From: JBEIGE01 sp040382055
Lineage (GTDB): Bacteria > Pseudomonadota > Gammaproteobacteria > Burkholderiales > Burkholderiaceae_C
Direction of reading: 5' to 3'
NCBI GenBank assembly: GCA_040382055.1
Contig: JBEIGE010000002.1
Location: 1-64,000 of the forward strand
DNA length: 64,000 nt
Shown: piece after piece, positions 51,969 to 60,651 of the stretch
Position numbering within the stretch: the stretch's first letter is position 1
How the letters are laid out: the number at the start of each line of letters is the position of its first letter
Program-made: the position numbers and the translations under genes
Notes under the pieces: generated by a model
What the model saw: only the letters and a program-made list of their open reading frames with translations
Databases searched by the model: none
What the model was told of the DNA's origin: nothing

Positions 51969-52403
51969 ATGTTCAGCCCCTCACAAGCCGATGTTCGCCG
52001 ATTCTTCTGCTCTGTTTATGAAAAATACCATGCTGGGCGTAAGCTTGAAGCTATTGAAATAATAGCAAGCGAATGGATCAAGGAACACCCCGAGTACCAT
52101 GCCGACCTGAGCCAGCCTGAACTGGCCCTGGAAAAAATCTACGACGCTGAAGCGGGAAAGTCCAATCCCTTCTTGCACCTGTCCATGCACCTGTCCATCA
52201 GCGAGCAGTGCAGCATAGACCAGCCGCGCGGCATCCGCCAAGCCGTCGAATTGCTGGCCGCACGTCGCCAATCCCTGCATGACGCCCACCATGAAGCCAT
52301 GGAATGCCTGGGCACCATGCTGTGGGAAAGCCAGCGTGCCGGTCGCCCGCCTGACGGCGCTGCTTATATCGATTGTGTACAGCGCCAGGCCACGCGGGAC
52401 TGA
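51969..52403 (+). CDS. DUF1841 family protein
   Basis: This 144-residue soluble protein is all-helical and matches the DUF1841 family of Beta- and Gammaproteobacteria (PSQADVRRFFCSVYEKY at the N terminus, SNPFLHLSMHLSISEQ in the middle). The His-rich middle could bind a metal. Function unknown. The start is fixed by family length, although no good ribosome-binding site precedes it because the MATE start lies 14 bases upstream on the other strand. Confidence 0.85.
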   Translation: MFSPSQADVRRFFCSVYEKYHAGRKLEAIEIIASEWIKEHPEYHADLSQPELALEKIYDAEAGKSNPFLHLSMHLSISEQCSIDQPRGIRQAVELLAARRQSLHDAHHEAMECLGTMLWESQRAGRPPDGAAYIDCVQRQATRD

Positions 52404-52463
52404 GCACACCCGACCAGCCGGGGTGGATACACTTTGCCCCATTGAACGAATGGAGACATAACG

Positions 52464-53177
52464 ATGGGTGCACAGTGGAAAGCAAAAGGCAAAGAACTGG
52501 CCGCCAACGCTAAAGGACGGGTTTTTGGCAAGCTGGTCAAGGAAATCATGGTGGCCGCCCGTGGCGGCGCCGATCCAGCCCTCAACCCACGCTTGCGGCT
52601 GGTGGTGGAACAGGCCCGCAAGGTGTCGATGCCCAAGGACACGCTGGACCGCGCCTTGAAAAAAGGGGCAGGGCTGACCGACGATGTTGTGAATTTCGAG
52701 CGGGTGATCTACGAGGGCTTTGCGCCTTATCAAATCCCGGTCATGGTCGAGTGCCTGACCGACAACGTCAAGCGCACAGCGCCTGAAATGCGGGTGCTGT
52801 TTCGAAAAGGGCAACTCGGAACCTCGGGCTCGGTCGCCTGGGACTTCAACCATCTGGGCATGATTGAAGCCACACCAGCCACGGCTGATGCCGACCCGGA
52901 GCCGGCAGCCATTGAGGCCGGTGCCCAGGACTTCGAGGCTGGCGAGGAGGAAGGCTCCACCCTGTTCCTCACCGATGCCGCCGATCTGGATCTGGTGAGT
53001 CGGGCCCTACCCACACAAGGCTTCAGCGTGGTCTCTGCCAAATTGGGCTACAAGCCCAAGAACCCGGTGAATGCAAGCAATCTGAGTGCATCAGAGCTGG
53101 CCGAAGTGGATGCCTTTTTGAGCGCCATTGATGCCAACGACGACGTACAAAACATGTACGTCGGCTTGACGCATTAA
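52464..53177 (+). CDS. YebC/PmpR family transcriptional regulator (TACO1 family)
   Basis: The product has 237 residues with three domains as in YebC. The N-terminal GAQWKAKGKELAANAKGRVFGKLVKEI is the usual nucleic-acid-binding part. MPKDTLDRALKK and YEGFAPYQIPVMVECLTDN are strongly conserved. The protein binds DNA or ribosomes; some members help translate proline-rich stretches, others regulate quorum or cell-cycle genes. It is a single gene between DUF1841 and a convergent Bug gene. Confidence 0.95.
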   Translation: MGAQWKAKGKELAANAKGRVFGKLVKEIMVAARGGADPALNPRLRLVVEQARKVSMPKDTLDRALKKGAGLTDDVVNFERVIYEGFAPYQIPVMVECLTDNVKRTAPEMRVLFRKGQLGTSGSVAWDFNHLGMIEATPATADADPEPAAIEAGAQDFEAGEEEGSTLFLTDAADLDLVSRALPTQGFSVVSAKLGYKPKNPVNASNLSASELAEVDAFLSAIDANDDVQNMYVGLTH

Positions 53178-53183
53178 GCTGAG

Positions 53184-54149
53184 TTACTGGGGCGTCACGC
53201 CTGCCGCCTTGAGCACTTGGGAAGCACTCTCAACTTCACTCTTGACAAAGGCCTTGAACTCGACTGGCGTCATAGGCATGGGGTCCAGACCCATCTTGCC
53301 CAGACGCTCTTTGATCTCGGGGGAAGCCCAAGCACGCTGCACATCCTGCGCAATTTTCTCCACGATGGCCGGTGGGGTTCCGGCCGGTGCAAACATGCCG
53401 GTCCACAGGTTGTAATTGAAGTTGGGAACACCGGCTTGCGCCAGGGTGGGTACATCAGGCAGCAGGCTGGAGCGTTGGGGCGTGCTGACAGCCAAGGCCG
53501 TGAGCTTGCCCTCGCGGATCAGTGGCAAGGCCGCTGCAATCGGAGAGAAGTAGTAGGTCAGGCGTCCACCCATGGTGTCTGTGATGGCCTCGGGCGTGCC
53601 CTTGTAGGGAATGTGGGCGACATCGAGCTTGGCCATGCCTTTGAATTTTTCACCTGCCAGGTGTGTGCCACTGCCGCCACCGGCTGAACCGAAGTTCAGG
53701 GTGCCGGGCTTGGAACGGGCAGCCGCCAGTAAATCACCCAATGTCTTGTAACCGGTTGAAGGTGCCACGATCAACACAGTGGCTTGACCGGCCACTGCAG
53801 TAACTTCGGTGAAATCCTTGAACGTATCGTAAGGCAACTTGGCATAAATGGCCGGGTTGGCGGCATGGCCCGATGAATGAACCAGGAGGGTGTAACCATC
53901 AGGCGCTGCCTTGGCGACAAATCCCGCTCCTATGGTTCCGCCCGCCCCTGCCTTGTTCTCAATAATGACCGGCTGGCCCCAGAATTCCGAGAGTTTTTGC
54001 TGCAAAGCCCTTGCAGAAATGTCTGTGGCACTGCCCGGTGTAAACGGGACAACAATAGTGACCTGTTTGTTGGGAAACGCCTGTGCGCCTGCTGTGGCTG
54101 TAACCAAGGCGAGCGCGATGGCGCTAAAGGTCTGTTTGATGTTACTCAT
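53184..54149 (-). CDS. TctC/Bug family periplasmic binding protein
   Basis: The product has 321 residues, with a signal peptide ending near TATAGAQA. Bug motifs FPNKQVTIVVPFTPGSATD, IENKAGAGGTIGAGFVAKA and HIPYKGTPEAITDTMGGRL are present. It is isolated between the YebC gene and a cytochrome c4 gene, without transport or catabolic partners. The ligand is unknown. Confidence 0.9.
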   Translation of the reverse strand: MSNIKQTFSAIALALVTATAGAQAFPNKQVTIVVPFTPGSATDISARALQQKLSEFWGQPVIIENKAGAGGTIGAGFVAKAAPDGYTLLVHSSGHAANPAIYAKLPYDTFKDFTEVTAVAGQATVLIVAPSTGYKTLGDLLAAARSKPGTLNFGSAGGGSGTHLAGEKFKGMAKLDVAHIPYKGTPEAITDTMGGRLTYYFSPIAAALPLIREGKLTALAVSTPQRSSLLPDVPTLAQAGVPNFNYNLWTGMFAPAGTPPAIVEKIAQDVQRAWASPEIKERLGKMGLDPMPMTPVEFKAFVKSEVESASQVLKAAGVTPQ

Positions 54150-54204
54150 GGTAGTGTCTTCCTCATAATTTTGAAACGCTATTTTGCTGCAGAAAGGGGA
54201 TCAA

Positions 54205-54234
54205 CAAAAAAGCCGCTTACAAGCGGCTTTTTTG
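54205..54234 (-). terminator. Rho-independent terminator after cytochrome c4
   Basis: A 14-bp arm pair (54205-54218 and 54221-54234, CAAAAAAGCCGCTT and its complement) with an A/T-rich outer part. On the minus strand the stem is followed by a U run. It uses the same GCCGCTT/AAGCGGC stem as the terminator at 14522. Confidence 0.85.
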
Positions 54235-54248
54235 TTATTGTGGTAAAG

Positions 54249-54902
54249 CTACCTAAAACGGCTTTGGGGCACCGTCTTGAGTTCACCCGGCACGGAGTGG
54301 ACATAGTCAGCCAGAAGCTTTAGCTCTTTGTTTGAAAACTGTTTTGCAATGGCACCCATGACGCCATTGGCACGTCCCACCTGGGCATTGTTGTCAGCCT
54401 TGTAGGATTTGAGTGCAACATAAAGATAGTCTGCATGCTGACCGGCAATTTTGGGGTAGGCCGGATCTATGGGCTTGCTCAGGCTCTCGCCATGGCAGGA
54501 AGCACAATTGCCCTTTTTGACGAGTTCAGCCACATTCGCCGGAGCCGCTGCAGCTTTGGGAAGTTCTGCAGCGCCAGCCACCTTGCCGTGAGCCTCGTAA
54601 TAAGCGCCAATATCGGCCATGTCTGTATCAGTCAGGTTGTCAGCAATACCGCGCATGGAGGGGTGCTTGCGCTCACCCTTTTTGTAGGCATTGAGTGAAG
54701 CAACGATATATTTGGCGTTTTGCCCGGAGATCATGGGCACTTTGTGTATCTCGGGGAAGCTTGCCTGATAACCTTGGATCCCATGGCATCCAATACACAT
54801 GGCGATTTTTTTCTCACCGGCTGCGGCATCCTGAGCGTAAGCGGAAAAAGACGTCAGTGAGGCAACAACAAGGCTTGCGAGCGATAACAACAATTTGTTC
54901 AT
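54249..54902 (-). CDS. Dihaem cytochrome c4
   Basis: The product has 217 residues. A Sec signal peptide ends near SAYAQ. Two class I cytochrome domains have CIGCH at 36-40 and CASCH at 133-137, with distal methionines probably in KHPSMRG and NGVMGAI. Cytochrome c4 is a periplasmic, often membrane-associated electron donor to cbb3 or aa3 oxidases. It is divergent from the MoxR operon and ends at a strong terminator. It could connect Sox-derived electrons to the terminal oxidase encoded at 14.5-19.4 kb. Confidence 0.93.
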   Translation of the reverse strand: MNKLLLSLASLVVASLTSFSAYAQDAAAGEKKIAMCIGCHGIQGYQASFPEIHKVPMISGQNAKYIVASLNAYKKGERKHPSMRGIADNLTDTDMADIGAYYEAHGKVAGAAELPKAAAAPANVAELVKKGNCASCHGESLSKPIDPAYPKIAGQHADYLYVALKSYKADNNAQVGRANGVMGAIAKQFSNKELKLLADYVHSVPGELKTVPQSRFR

Positions 54903-55015
54903 TTTGCGAAGACAATCAGACGAAGGCGGTTGAAAAACAGTTCCGCATTATATCGGCCACCTTCTTGACCCTTTAGAAAACCGTACCCAAAACCCATCAG
55001 CGCTGAACCCAGAAT

Positions 55016-55870
55016 ATGAAATTTAACGGAACCAAAAATTACGTCGCCACCCAGGATCTGATGTTGTCGGTCAACGCTGCGCTCACGCTTCAACGCCCCT
55101 TGCTTGTCAAGGGCGAGCCCGGAACCGGAAAAACCATGCTGGCGGAAGAGGTGTCGCAAGCATTGAACATGCCTCTGTTGCAGTGGCACATCAAATCCAC
55201 CACCAAGGCGCAGCAGGGTCTGTATGAGTACGATGCTGTGAGCCGTCTACGCGATTCGCAGCTCTCCGATATTGACGGCGGCGAACGCGTGAAAGACATT
55301 CAGAACTACATCGTCAAAGGCGTGCTGTGGCAAGCCTTTACCGCGGAGCAGCCTGTCGCACTGCTGATTGACGAGATTGACAAGGCCGACATTGAATTTC
55401 CCAATGACCTGTTGCGAGAAATCGACCGGATGGAGTTTTACTGCTACGAAACCCGTGAGCTCATCAAGGCAAAGCACCGTCCCTTGGTGTTTATTACCTC
55501 CAACAACGAAAAAGAACTGCCTGACGCCTTCTTGCGCCGGTGTTTCTTTCATTACATCAAGTTCCCTGACGCCGAGACCATGAAGCGGATCGTGGATGTG
55601 CACTTCCCCGGGCTCAAAAGCGATTTGCTCAGTGCGGCCATGAAAACTTTCTTTGATGTGCGCAACCTGCCAGGCCTGAAGAAAAAACCTTCCACCAGCG
55701 AATTGCTGGACTGGCTTAAATTGCTGCTGTCTGAAGACATTTCAGCCGAGGCTTTGCAGAGCAAAGACGATAAAGTGACCGTGCCACCTTTGGTGGGTGC
55801 CTTGCTGAAGAACGAGCAGGACGTGACCTTGTTTGAAAAACTGGTCTTCATGCAACGCCACAACCGGTAA
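55016..55870 (+). CDS. MoxR-family AAA+ ATPase
   Basis: The product has 284 residues. Walker A GEPGTGKT (near residue 38), Walker B ALLIDEIDKAD, and the sensor region FITSNNEKELPDAFLRRC define the AAA+ core. The C-terminal lid domain covers about 200-284. MoxR ATPases work with VWA-domain partners as chaperones that activate or insert cofactors into enzymes (as in CoxD/CoxE, GvpN or NorQ/NorD). The partner VWA protein is encoded at the end of the same operon, after a small membrane protein and a GNAT gene. Confidence 0.94.
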   Translation: MKFNGTKNYVATQDLMLSVNAALTLQRPLLVKGEPGTGKTMLAEEVSQALNMPLLQWHIKSTTKAQQGLYEYDAVSRLRDSQLSDIDGGERVKDIQNYIVKGVLWQAFTAEQPVALLIDEIDKADIEFPNDLLREIDRMEFYCYETRELIKAKHRPLVFITSNNEKELPDAFLRRCFFHYIKFPDAETMKRIVDVHFPGLKSDLLSAAMKTFFDVRNLPGLKKKPSTSELLDWLKLLLSEDISAEALQSKDDKVTVPPLVGALLKNEQDVTLFEKLVFMQRHNR

Positions 55871-55882
55871 AAGGCCAGCCAC

Positions 55883-56107
55883 GTGAGCAAAAAACTTTGG
55901 GTAGAAGGTGTTTCAGACGCCGTTGGTTTTGTAGGCGGCGCACTGGCAGGTTTCTGGATTGGACGTCTACTCGGTTGGGACATCTTTGCCCAAGGCTATA
56001 GCAACAGCAGCATTGCGGGCATTGTCCTGGCGGGACTCGGCGGCGGCCTTGGTCTGCAATTGGCCCGGTACTGGCTTGCCAGGCAAGACCAGAGCTCCAA
56101 GGATTGA
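55883..56107 (+). CDS. Small two-helix membrane protein
   Basis: This 74-residue protein starts with GTG and has two hydrophobic segments (about 13-32 and 43-58) with a short polar tail (RQDQSSKD). It is 12 bases after the moxR stop and overlaps the GNAT gene region, so it belongs to the operon. No family recognised. It could anchor the MoxR/VWA complex, but this is only location-based. Confidence 0.65.
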   Translation: MSKKLWVEGVSDAVGFVGGALAGFWIGRLLGWDIFAQGYSNSSIAGIVLAGLGGGLGLQLARYWLARQDQSSKD

Positions 56108-56109
56108 CC

Positions 56110-56727
56110 GTGGCTTTTGTTGCACCCGTTACCTTGACCGGACGAGGCATCACCCTGGTGCCCTTGGAACATAGCCATGAACACGGGCTGCGGGCTGCCG
56201 CCTCAGACGGTGAGTTGTGGAATATCCGGGTAACCTCGGTACCCGAACCCAGGCAGACCGCTCAATACATATCAGAGGCCCTGGCCATGCGCGCCGCCGG
56301 GAGTCGATTTGCCTTTACCGTGTTTGAAACGGCCAGTAACAAAATTGTGGGCTGCACCAGTTATCACGACATTCTCCCCGCCGTGCAGCGACTGGAAATT
56401 GGCTACACCTGGTACGCCAAAAGCGTTCAGCGCACACATGTCAACACCACGTGCAAACTTCTTTTGCTGACCCATGCATTTGAGACCCTGGGCTGCAAGG
56501 TGGTGGGCTGGCGAACCGACAACTTCAATTTTGCATCCCAAGCGGCCATTGAGAGACTGGGCGCAAAAAAGGACGGGGTTTTGCGCGGGCATGCGCTGCG
56601 CCGGGACGGCACTATTCGTGACACGGTGATGTACAGCATGCGATCAGATGAATGGCCTGAAGCCAAGGCCCAGCTCATGTATTTGCTGGGCAGACGGCAC
56701 AAACTAGGGGGAAACCATGCTGCTTGA
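56110..56727 (+). CDS. GNAT family N-acetyltransferase (RimJ/RimL-like)
   Basis: The product has 205 residues. The fold begins TLTGRGITLVPLEHSHEHGL and contains the RimJ/RimL-type acetyl-CoA region with TCKLLLLTHAFETLG and RTDNFNFASQAAIERLGAKK. It acetylates an amino group of unknown substrate (protein N terminus or small amine). I chose GTG at 56110, which has AAGGA at a 6-base spacing, over TTG at 56104, which would have none. It overlaps the start of the VWA gene. Confidence 0.83.
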   Translation: MAFVAPVTLTGRGITLVPLEHSHEHGLRAAASDGELWNIRVTSVPEPRQTAQYISEALAMRAAGSRFAFTVFETASNKIVGCTSYHDILPAVQRLEIGYTWYAKSVQRTHVNTTCKLLLLTHAFETLGCKVVGWRTDNFNFASQAAIERLGAKKDGVLRGHALRRDGTIRDTVMYSMRSDEWPEAKAQLMYLLGRRHKLGGNHAA

Positions 56728-57932
56728 TTTTTTTTTACAGCTTGCGGTCCGCCAAGTTACCGGTTTCGGTCAAAGAATACCTGACGCTGCTTGAGGCCCT
56801 CAAGGCCGGAGTGGTGGGCCCCCATTCGAATGCGTCCGATCATAATGCTGCAGCTGCTGGCTACCAGATTGACGACTTTTACTACCTGAGCCGCACCACC
56901 CTGGTGAAGGACGAAAAGCATTACGACAAGTTTGACCGCGCTTTCGCCGCTTACTTCAAGGGCGTTGAGCTGGTGACTGACTTTACCCAGGACATTCCCC
57001 TGGAGTGGCTGCGCAAAAACCTTGAACTCAACCTGAGCCCGGAGGAAAAGGCGCGGATTGAGAAGATGGGTTGGGATGAAATGATGGAGACCCTGAAAAA
57101 GCGTTTTGAAGAACAAAAGGAACGGCATGAAGGGGGAAATAAATGGATAGGTACGGGTGGCACCTCTCCTTTTGGTGCCAATGGCTTTAACCCTCAAGGC
57201 ATCCGCATCGGGCAGGACAAGGGACGCAATAAAAGCGCAGTGAAGGTCTGGGACCAGCGCGCTTATAAAGATTACGACGACACGCAGGAGCTAGGCACCC
57301 GAAACATCAAGGTGGCGTTGCGCCGCCTGCGTAAATTTGCCCGCGAGGGACATGAAGACGAGCTGGATCTTGATGAGACCATCAGCAAGACCGCTGCCAA
57401 TGCGGGCTATCTGGACATCAAAATGCGGCCCGAGCGCCATAACAACGTCAAGGTGCTGCTCCTCATGGATGTGGGCGGCACCATGGATGAACACATCGCA
57501 CGTGTCGAAGAGTTGTTCAGCGCCAGCAAAACCGAGTTCAAGCACCTGGATTTTTATTATTTTCACAATTGCGTCTACGACTTCATGTGGAAGAACAACA
57601 GACGTCGCTACAGCGAAAAATTTGCCACCTGGGACATCATCCGCAAGTACAACAAAGACTACAAATTGATCTTTGTCGGAGACGCCACCATGAGCCCTTA
57701 TGAAATTTTGCAACCGGGCGGAAGTGTGGAATACAACAACGAAGAGGCGGGCGTGGAATGGTTGCTGCGGCTCACCAGCGCCTTTCCCAAGTTTGCCTGG
57801 ATCAATCCCGAGCCTCAGGGCGTCTGGCAGTACCGGCAAAGCATCAGTGTCATTCAGCAAATCATGAACCAGCGCATGTACCCGCTCACCCTCAAAGGGC
57901 TGGAACAGGCCATGCGCTTGTTGACCAAGTGA
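56724..57932 (+). CDS. VWA domain protein (CoxE-like), MoxR partner; start disrupted by a T9 run
   Basis: The product has 402 residues. The C-terminal VWA domain shows a variant MIDAS site (LLMDVGGTMDEH, DxGGT instead of DxSxS), and YHFH-like DFYYFHNCVYDFMWK follows. The N-terminal half begins SLRSAKLPVSVKEYLTLLEAL. The natural start is probably ATG at 56717, with AGGGGG 7 bases before it. From this ATG, however, the reading frame runs one base out of register because of a run of nine T (56728-56736). In the frame of the main body the first codon is TTG at 56724. One fewer T would join the ATG perfectly to the body (MLLDFFYSLRSAK). So this is either a frameshift, a homopolymer error, or slippage-controlled expression. 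Confidence 0.8.
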   Translation: MIFFYSLRSAKLPVSVKEYLTLLEALKAGVVGPHSNASDHNAAAAGYQIDDFYYLSRTTLVKDEKHYDKFDRAFAAYFKGVELVTDFTQDIPLEWLRKNLELNLSPEEKARIEKMGWDEMMETLKKRFEEQKERHEGGNKWIGTGGTSPFGANGFNPQGIRIGQDKGRNKSAVKVWDQRAYKDYDDTQELGTRNIKVALRRLRKFAREGHEDELDLDETISKTAANAGYLDIKMRPERHNNVKVLLLMDVGGTMDEHIARVEELFSASKTEFKHLDFYYFHNCVYDFMWKNNRRRYSEKFATWDIIRKYNKDYKLIFVGDATMSPYEILQPGGSVEYNNEEAGVEWLLRLTSAFPKFAWINPEPQGVWQYRQSISVIQQIMNQRMYPLTLKGLEQAMRLLTK

Positions 57933-57970
57933 GCGGCCACAGTGACGCCTGCCACTACAATGCCGCCACC

Positions 57971-58045
57971 CTCGCCGTAGCACAATGGATAGTGCGCATG
58001 CCTCCTAAGCGTGAAATACAGGTTCGATTCCTGTCGGCGGGACCA
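57971..58045 (+). tRNA. tRNA-Arg (anticodon CCU)
   Basis: A complete cloverleaf can be drawn. The acceptor 7-bp stem is CTCGCCG with CGGCGGG (one G-U pair), and the D arm GCAC/GTGC has an AATGGATA loop. The anticodon stem CATGC/GCGTG has loop CTCCTAA (anticodon CCT at 58004-58006). The T arm is ACAGG-TTCGATT-CCTGT. The discriminator A and encoded CCA end at 58045. It reads the AGG codon. Confidence 0.93.
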
Positions 58046-58092
58046 ACTGATTAGCCTCAGTGTGCAGACGAGGTTGAGACAGTTCAAGAACC

Positions 58093-58122
58093 CGCCGGGA
58101 CCCCTTCAGGATTGGCCCGGCG
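58093..58122. terminator. Inverted repeat downstream of soxB, possible weak terminator
   Basis: CGCCGGG (58093-58099) pairs with CCCGGCG (58116-58122) across a 16-base loop in the gap between the tRNA and the soxB stop. No T run follows on either strand, so the assignment is weak. The rest of 58046-58177 has no gene. Confidence 0.3.
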
Positions 58123-58177
58123 CAAGCCAATGACGCGCGTCAGCGTTTGTAGATCATCTTGAACTCAGACCAAGCGC

Positions 58178-59911
58178 TTAGTCTGCAAAACCCGGGTTGG
58201 GCAAAACACCGGCCAGCGTGGGCATATTGGGCTTGCGGGCTGCAAGCTTGCCGCCTTTTGCCTTGAGCCACTGTTCGACAAGCTCCCAAACGGGTTTATT
58301 GCCTGCGGTTCTGGCCTCTTCAGACACCGGTGCCCATCCTGCCACCTTGTATTTTTTATCAGCCTCAATTGGCTTGCCGTTCAGGCGCATATTGTCAATG
58401 CGCTGCCCTATGCCCGCCAGTGGGCTACAGGTGTATTGCAAGCCGCCCACGCGCACCATGTCACCCCCTTGCTGGTAGTAGGGGTCCGGGTTGAACAGGT
58501 TGTCGCATACATCCTCCAGCACCGTCTTGATGGTGCTGCCCGTCATTTCAGAAACAGTGGCAAAAGAATAGGTGGTCGCCGTCATGTCCATCAACCATTC
58601 CCGGGTAATGGACTGACCTGGCAACAGGCTCGTGCCCCAACGAAAACCCGGCGAAAACGCGATCTCGGCACCCTGAACGTCCATCAGGGCATCAAGGAGC
58701 AGCTGATCACCCGTGCCATTGAAATTGCCCCGACGGTACAACGTACCCTCGGTCACCGCCAGCTTCTCGGACAGCTTGGCTTCAAAGGGGGCGCGGATTT
58801 TGGTGATCAGTGCATCCATGTCTTTGTCAGGTGGCAGCATGTTGGCGAAAACCGGCAACAGCTTGTAGCGGTAATCACTGACTTTTTTATCTTTGACCTC
58901 GAAGTCAAGCACAGCCAGAAACTTCCCGTTAGAACCTGCATTGGTCACGATGGTCTTTCCGCTCTTGTTACTGACAATGCTGGCCACCGGCATGCCATCG
59001 TGGGTGTGCCCGCCCATGATGGCGTCTATGCCACTGACCCGGCTGGCCATCTTCAAGTCGACATCCATGCCATTGTGTGAAAGCACCACCACCACCTGAG
59101 CGCCTTTGGCCCGTACTTCATTGACCATGGCCTGCATGTTTTCTTCCTGAATGCCAAAGCCCCAGTCCGCCACCATATAGCGAGGGTTGGCAATGGGCGT
59201 GTAAGGAAAGGCCTGTCCGATGATGGCGCAGGGCACACCGTTGATCTCGCGCATGACATAGGGCTTGAACACCGGGTCGCCAAAGTCATTGGTCTTGATG
59301 TTTTGCGCAAGAAAATCAATCTTCCCGGCAAAATCTTTCTCAACAATCTCCTTCACACGCGTCATGCCATAAGTGAACTCCCAATGGCCGGTCATGATGT
59401 CTACGCCCAATAGCTTGGCGGCATCCACCATGTCCTGCCCGTTGGTCCAGAGCGAGGTTGCAGAGCCCTGCCAGGTGTCCCCGCCATCCAAAAGCAGCGC
59501 GCCGGGCCGGCTGGCTTTAAGGCGCTTGACCAGTGTGGCCAGATGCGCAAAGCCGCCCACCTTTCCGTATCGCCGGGCCGCATTCTCAAAATCCAGATAG
59601 CTCAGTGCATGGGCTTGAGCGGTATTGGGTCGCACCTTGGCGGTTTTGAGCAAGTGCTCGCCCACCAGATGAGGCAAGTTGGCCTTCATGCTTCCGATAC
59701 CCAGATTCACGCTGGGCTCACGAAAATAAATTGGCTTGAGCTGTGCATGACAGTCGGTCATGTGCAGAAAAGAGACCGAGCCGAATCTCCCCATGTTGTA
59801 CAGCCCCTCTGCAGCCGTTGCGGCATCTGCTTGGGCATATCGACCCAAACCCATACCAGCCATGGTGCCGGCACCCAGAACCTGAAAAAATTCGCGTTTG
59901 GTGAGATTCAT
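58178..59911 (-). CDS. soxB: Thiosulfohydrolase SoxB
   Basis: The product has 577 residues. A Tat-like N terminus (LTKREFFQVLGAG) precedes a 5'-nucleotidase-fold metallophosphoesterase core. Metal ligands are suggested by MTDCHAQ (Asp53, His55), LLDGGDTWQGS, TGHWEFTYG, LSHNGMDVD and GGHTHDG. SoxB hydrolyses the sulfone sulfur from SoxY-bound cysteine S-thiosulfonate, releasing sulfate. It is the last gene of the sox operon in this window. Full length for the family. Confidence 0.97.
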   Translation of the reverse strand: MNLTKREFFQVLGAGTMAGMGLGRYAQADAATAAEGLYNMGRFGSVSFLHMTDCHAQLKPIYFREPSVNLGIGSMKANLPHLVGEHLLKTAKVRPNTAQAHALSYLDFENAARRYGKVGGFAHLATLVKRLKASRPGALLLDGGDTWQGSATSLWTNGQDMVDAAKLLGVDIMTGHWEFTYGMTRVKEIVEKDFAGKIDFLAQNIKTNDFGDPVFKPYVMREINGVPCAIIGQAFPYTPIANPRYMVADWGFGIQEENMQAMVNEVRAKGAQVVVVLSHNGMDVDLKMASRVSGIDAIMGGHTHDGMPVASIVSNKSGKTIVTNAGSNGKFLAVLDFEVKDKKVSDYRYKLLPVFANMLPPDKDMDALITKIRAPFEAKLSEKLAVTEGTLYRRGNFNGTGDQLLLDALMDVQGAEIAFSPGFRWGTSLLPGQSITREWLMDMTATTYSFATVSEMTGSTIKTVLEDVCDNLFNPDPYYQQGGDMVRVGGLQYTCSPLAGIGQRIDNMRLNGKPIEADKKYKVAGWAPVSEEARTAGNKPVWELVEQWLKAKGGKLAARKPNMPTLAGVLPNPGFAD

Positions 59912-59990
59912 GGTTCAGCAATCATTGAATAAGCGCCGTAAAAAAGACCCGGGGGTCAGCCGGGCCGGAGGCTTGAAATCGTAGAGTTGA

Positions 59991-60641
59991 CTACTCGTTG
60001 TTCACGGGAGACTTGGGATCGAGCAAAAGGGCCATGATGTGGCGGATTTGCTGTTCATTCAATATCCCGGTGTGGCCGGCTCTGGGCATGTTGGAGCAGG
60101 CGTTATAGGCCTTGGAGTTCCAGATCTTGCCCCAGGTGTACTCAATAATCGGCTTGGAAGCAGGGTCGCCCGGGTTGGTAACTCCCCGCAATTTGCCATA
60201 GTTGTAGAGGCTCGGACCAATGGTGCCATAAGAAATTTCTTTTTTGTCAATTTGATGGCAGTTGTAGCAGTTGCCGCCATTGGCAGCGCCCGCCGGATCG
60301 GTCCACGTCAAGCCCCTGCCGCTTTGGGCAAGGGCCTCACCCTGTTTCCAATCCCCGAGGAATTTCCCATCCGAAGGCCACTTGACGGTTTTCAGATTGG
60401 CAGCTTCAATGGCCTGCGCCAATTTCGGATCGATGTTCTTACCCGCCACATCAGCGGCGCTGCACTCACGGTTCGCATCGTCCTGATTAAGACGATCAAC
60501 TGTGGCCTGTCCTTCGCTGCGGAAAGACGCCTTGATGATGTCGGCTGTCAGCTTGTCCAACTCGGGACCTGAAGGCACCATGGCGCATCCGGCGATCAGG
60601 CAGACCGAAACCGGTGCCATCCATTTAAGAAAATTTTTCAT
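59991..60641 (-). CDS. soxX: Cytochrome c SoxX
   Basis: The product has 216 residues. The signal segment ends in a lipobox-like LIAGC (Cys19), so it may be a lipoprotein. Haem-binding CYNCH is at 125-129, with Met185 (SNMPRAGH) as the likely distal ligand. The longer N-terminal domain (about 25-110) is usual in betaproteobacterial SoxX. It pairs with SoxA to transfer electrons during thiosulfate attachment to SoxY. The ATG at 60641 lies just before the soxA stop. Confidence 0.93.
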   Translation of the reverse strand: MKNFLKWMAPVSVCLIAGCAMVPSGPELDKLTADIIKASFRSEGQATVDRLNQDDANRECSAADVAGKNIDPKLAQAIEAANLKTVKWPSDGKFLGDWKQGEALAQSGRGLTWTDPAGAANGGNCYNCHQIDKKEISYGTIGPSLYNYGKLRGVTNPGDPASKPIIEYTWGKIWNSKAYNACSNMPRAGHTGILNEQQIRHIMALLLDPKSPVNNE

Positions 60642-60651
60642 ATTCAGTTTT

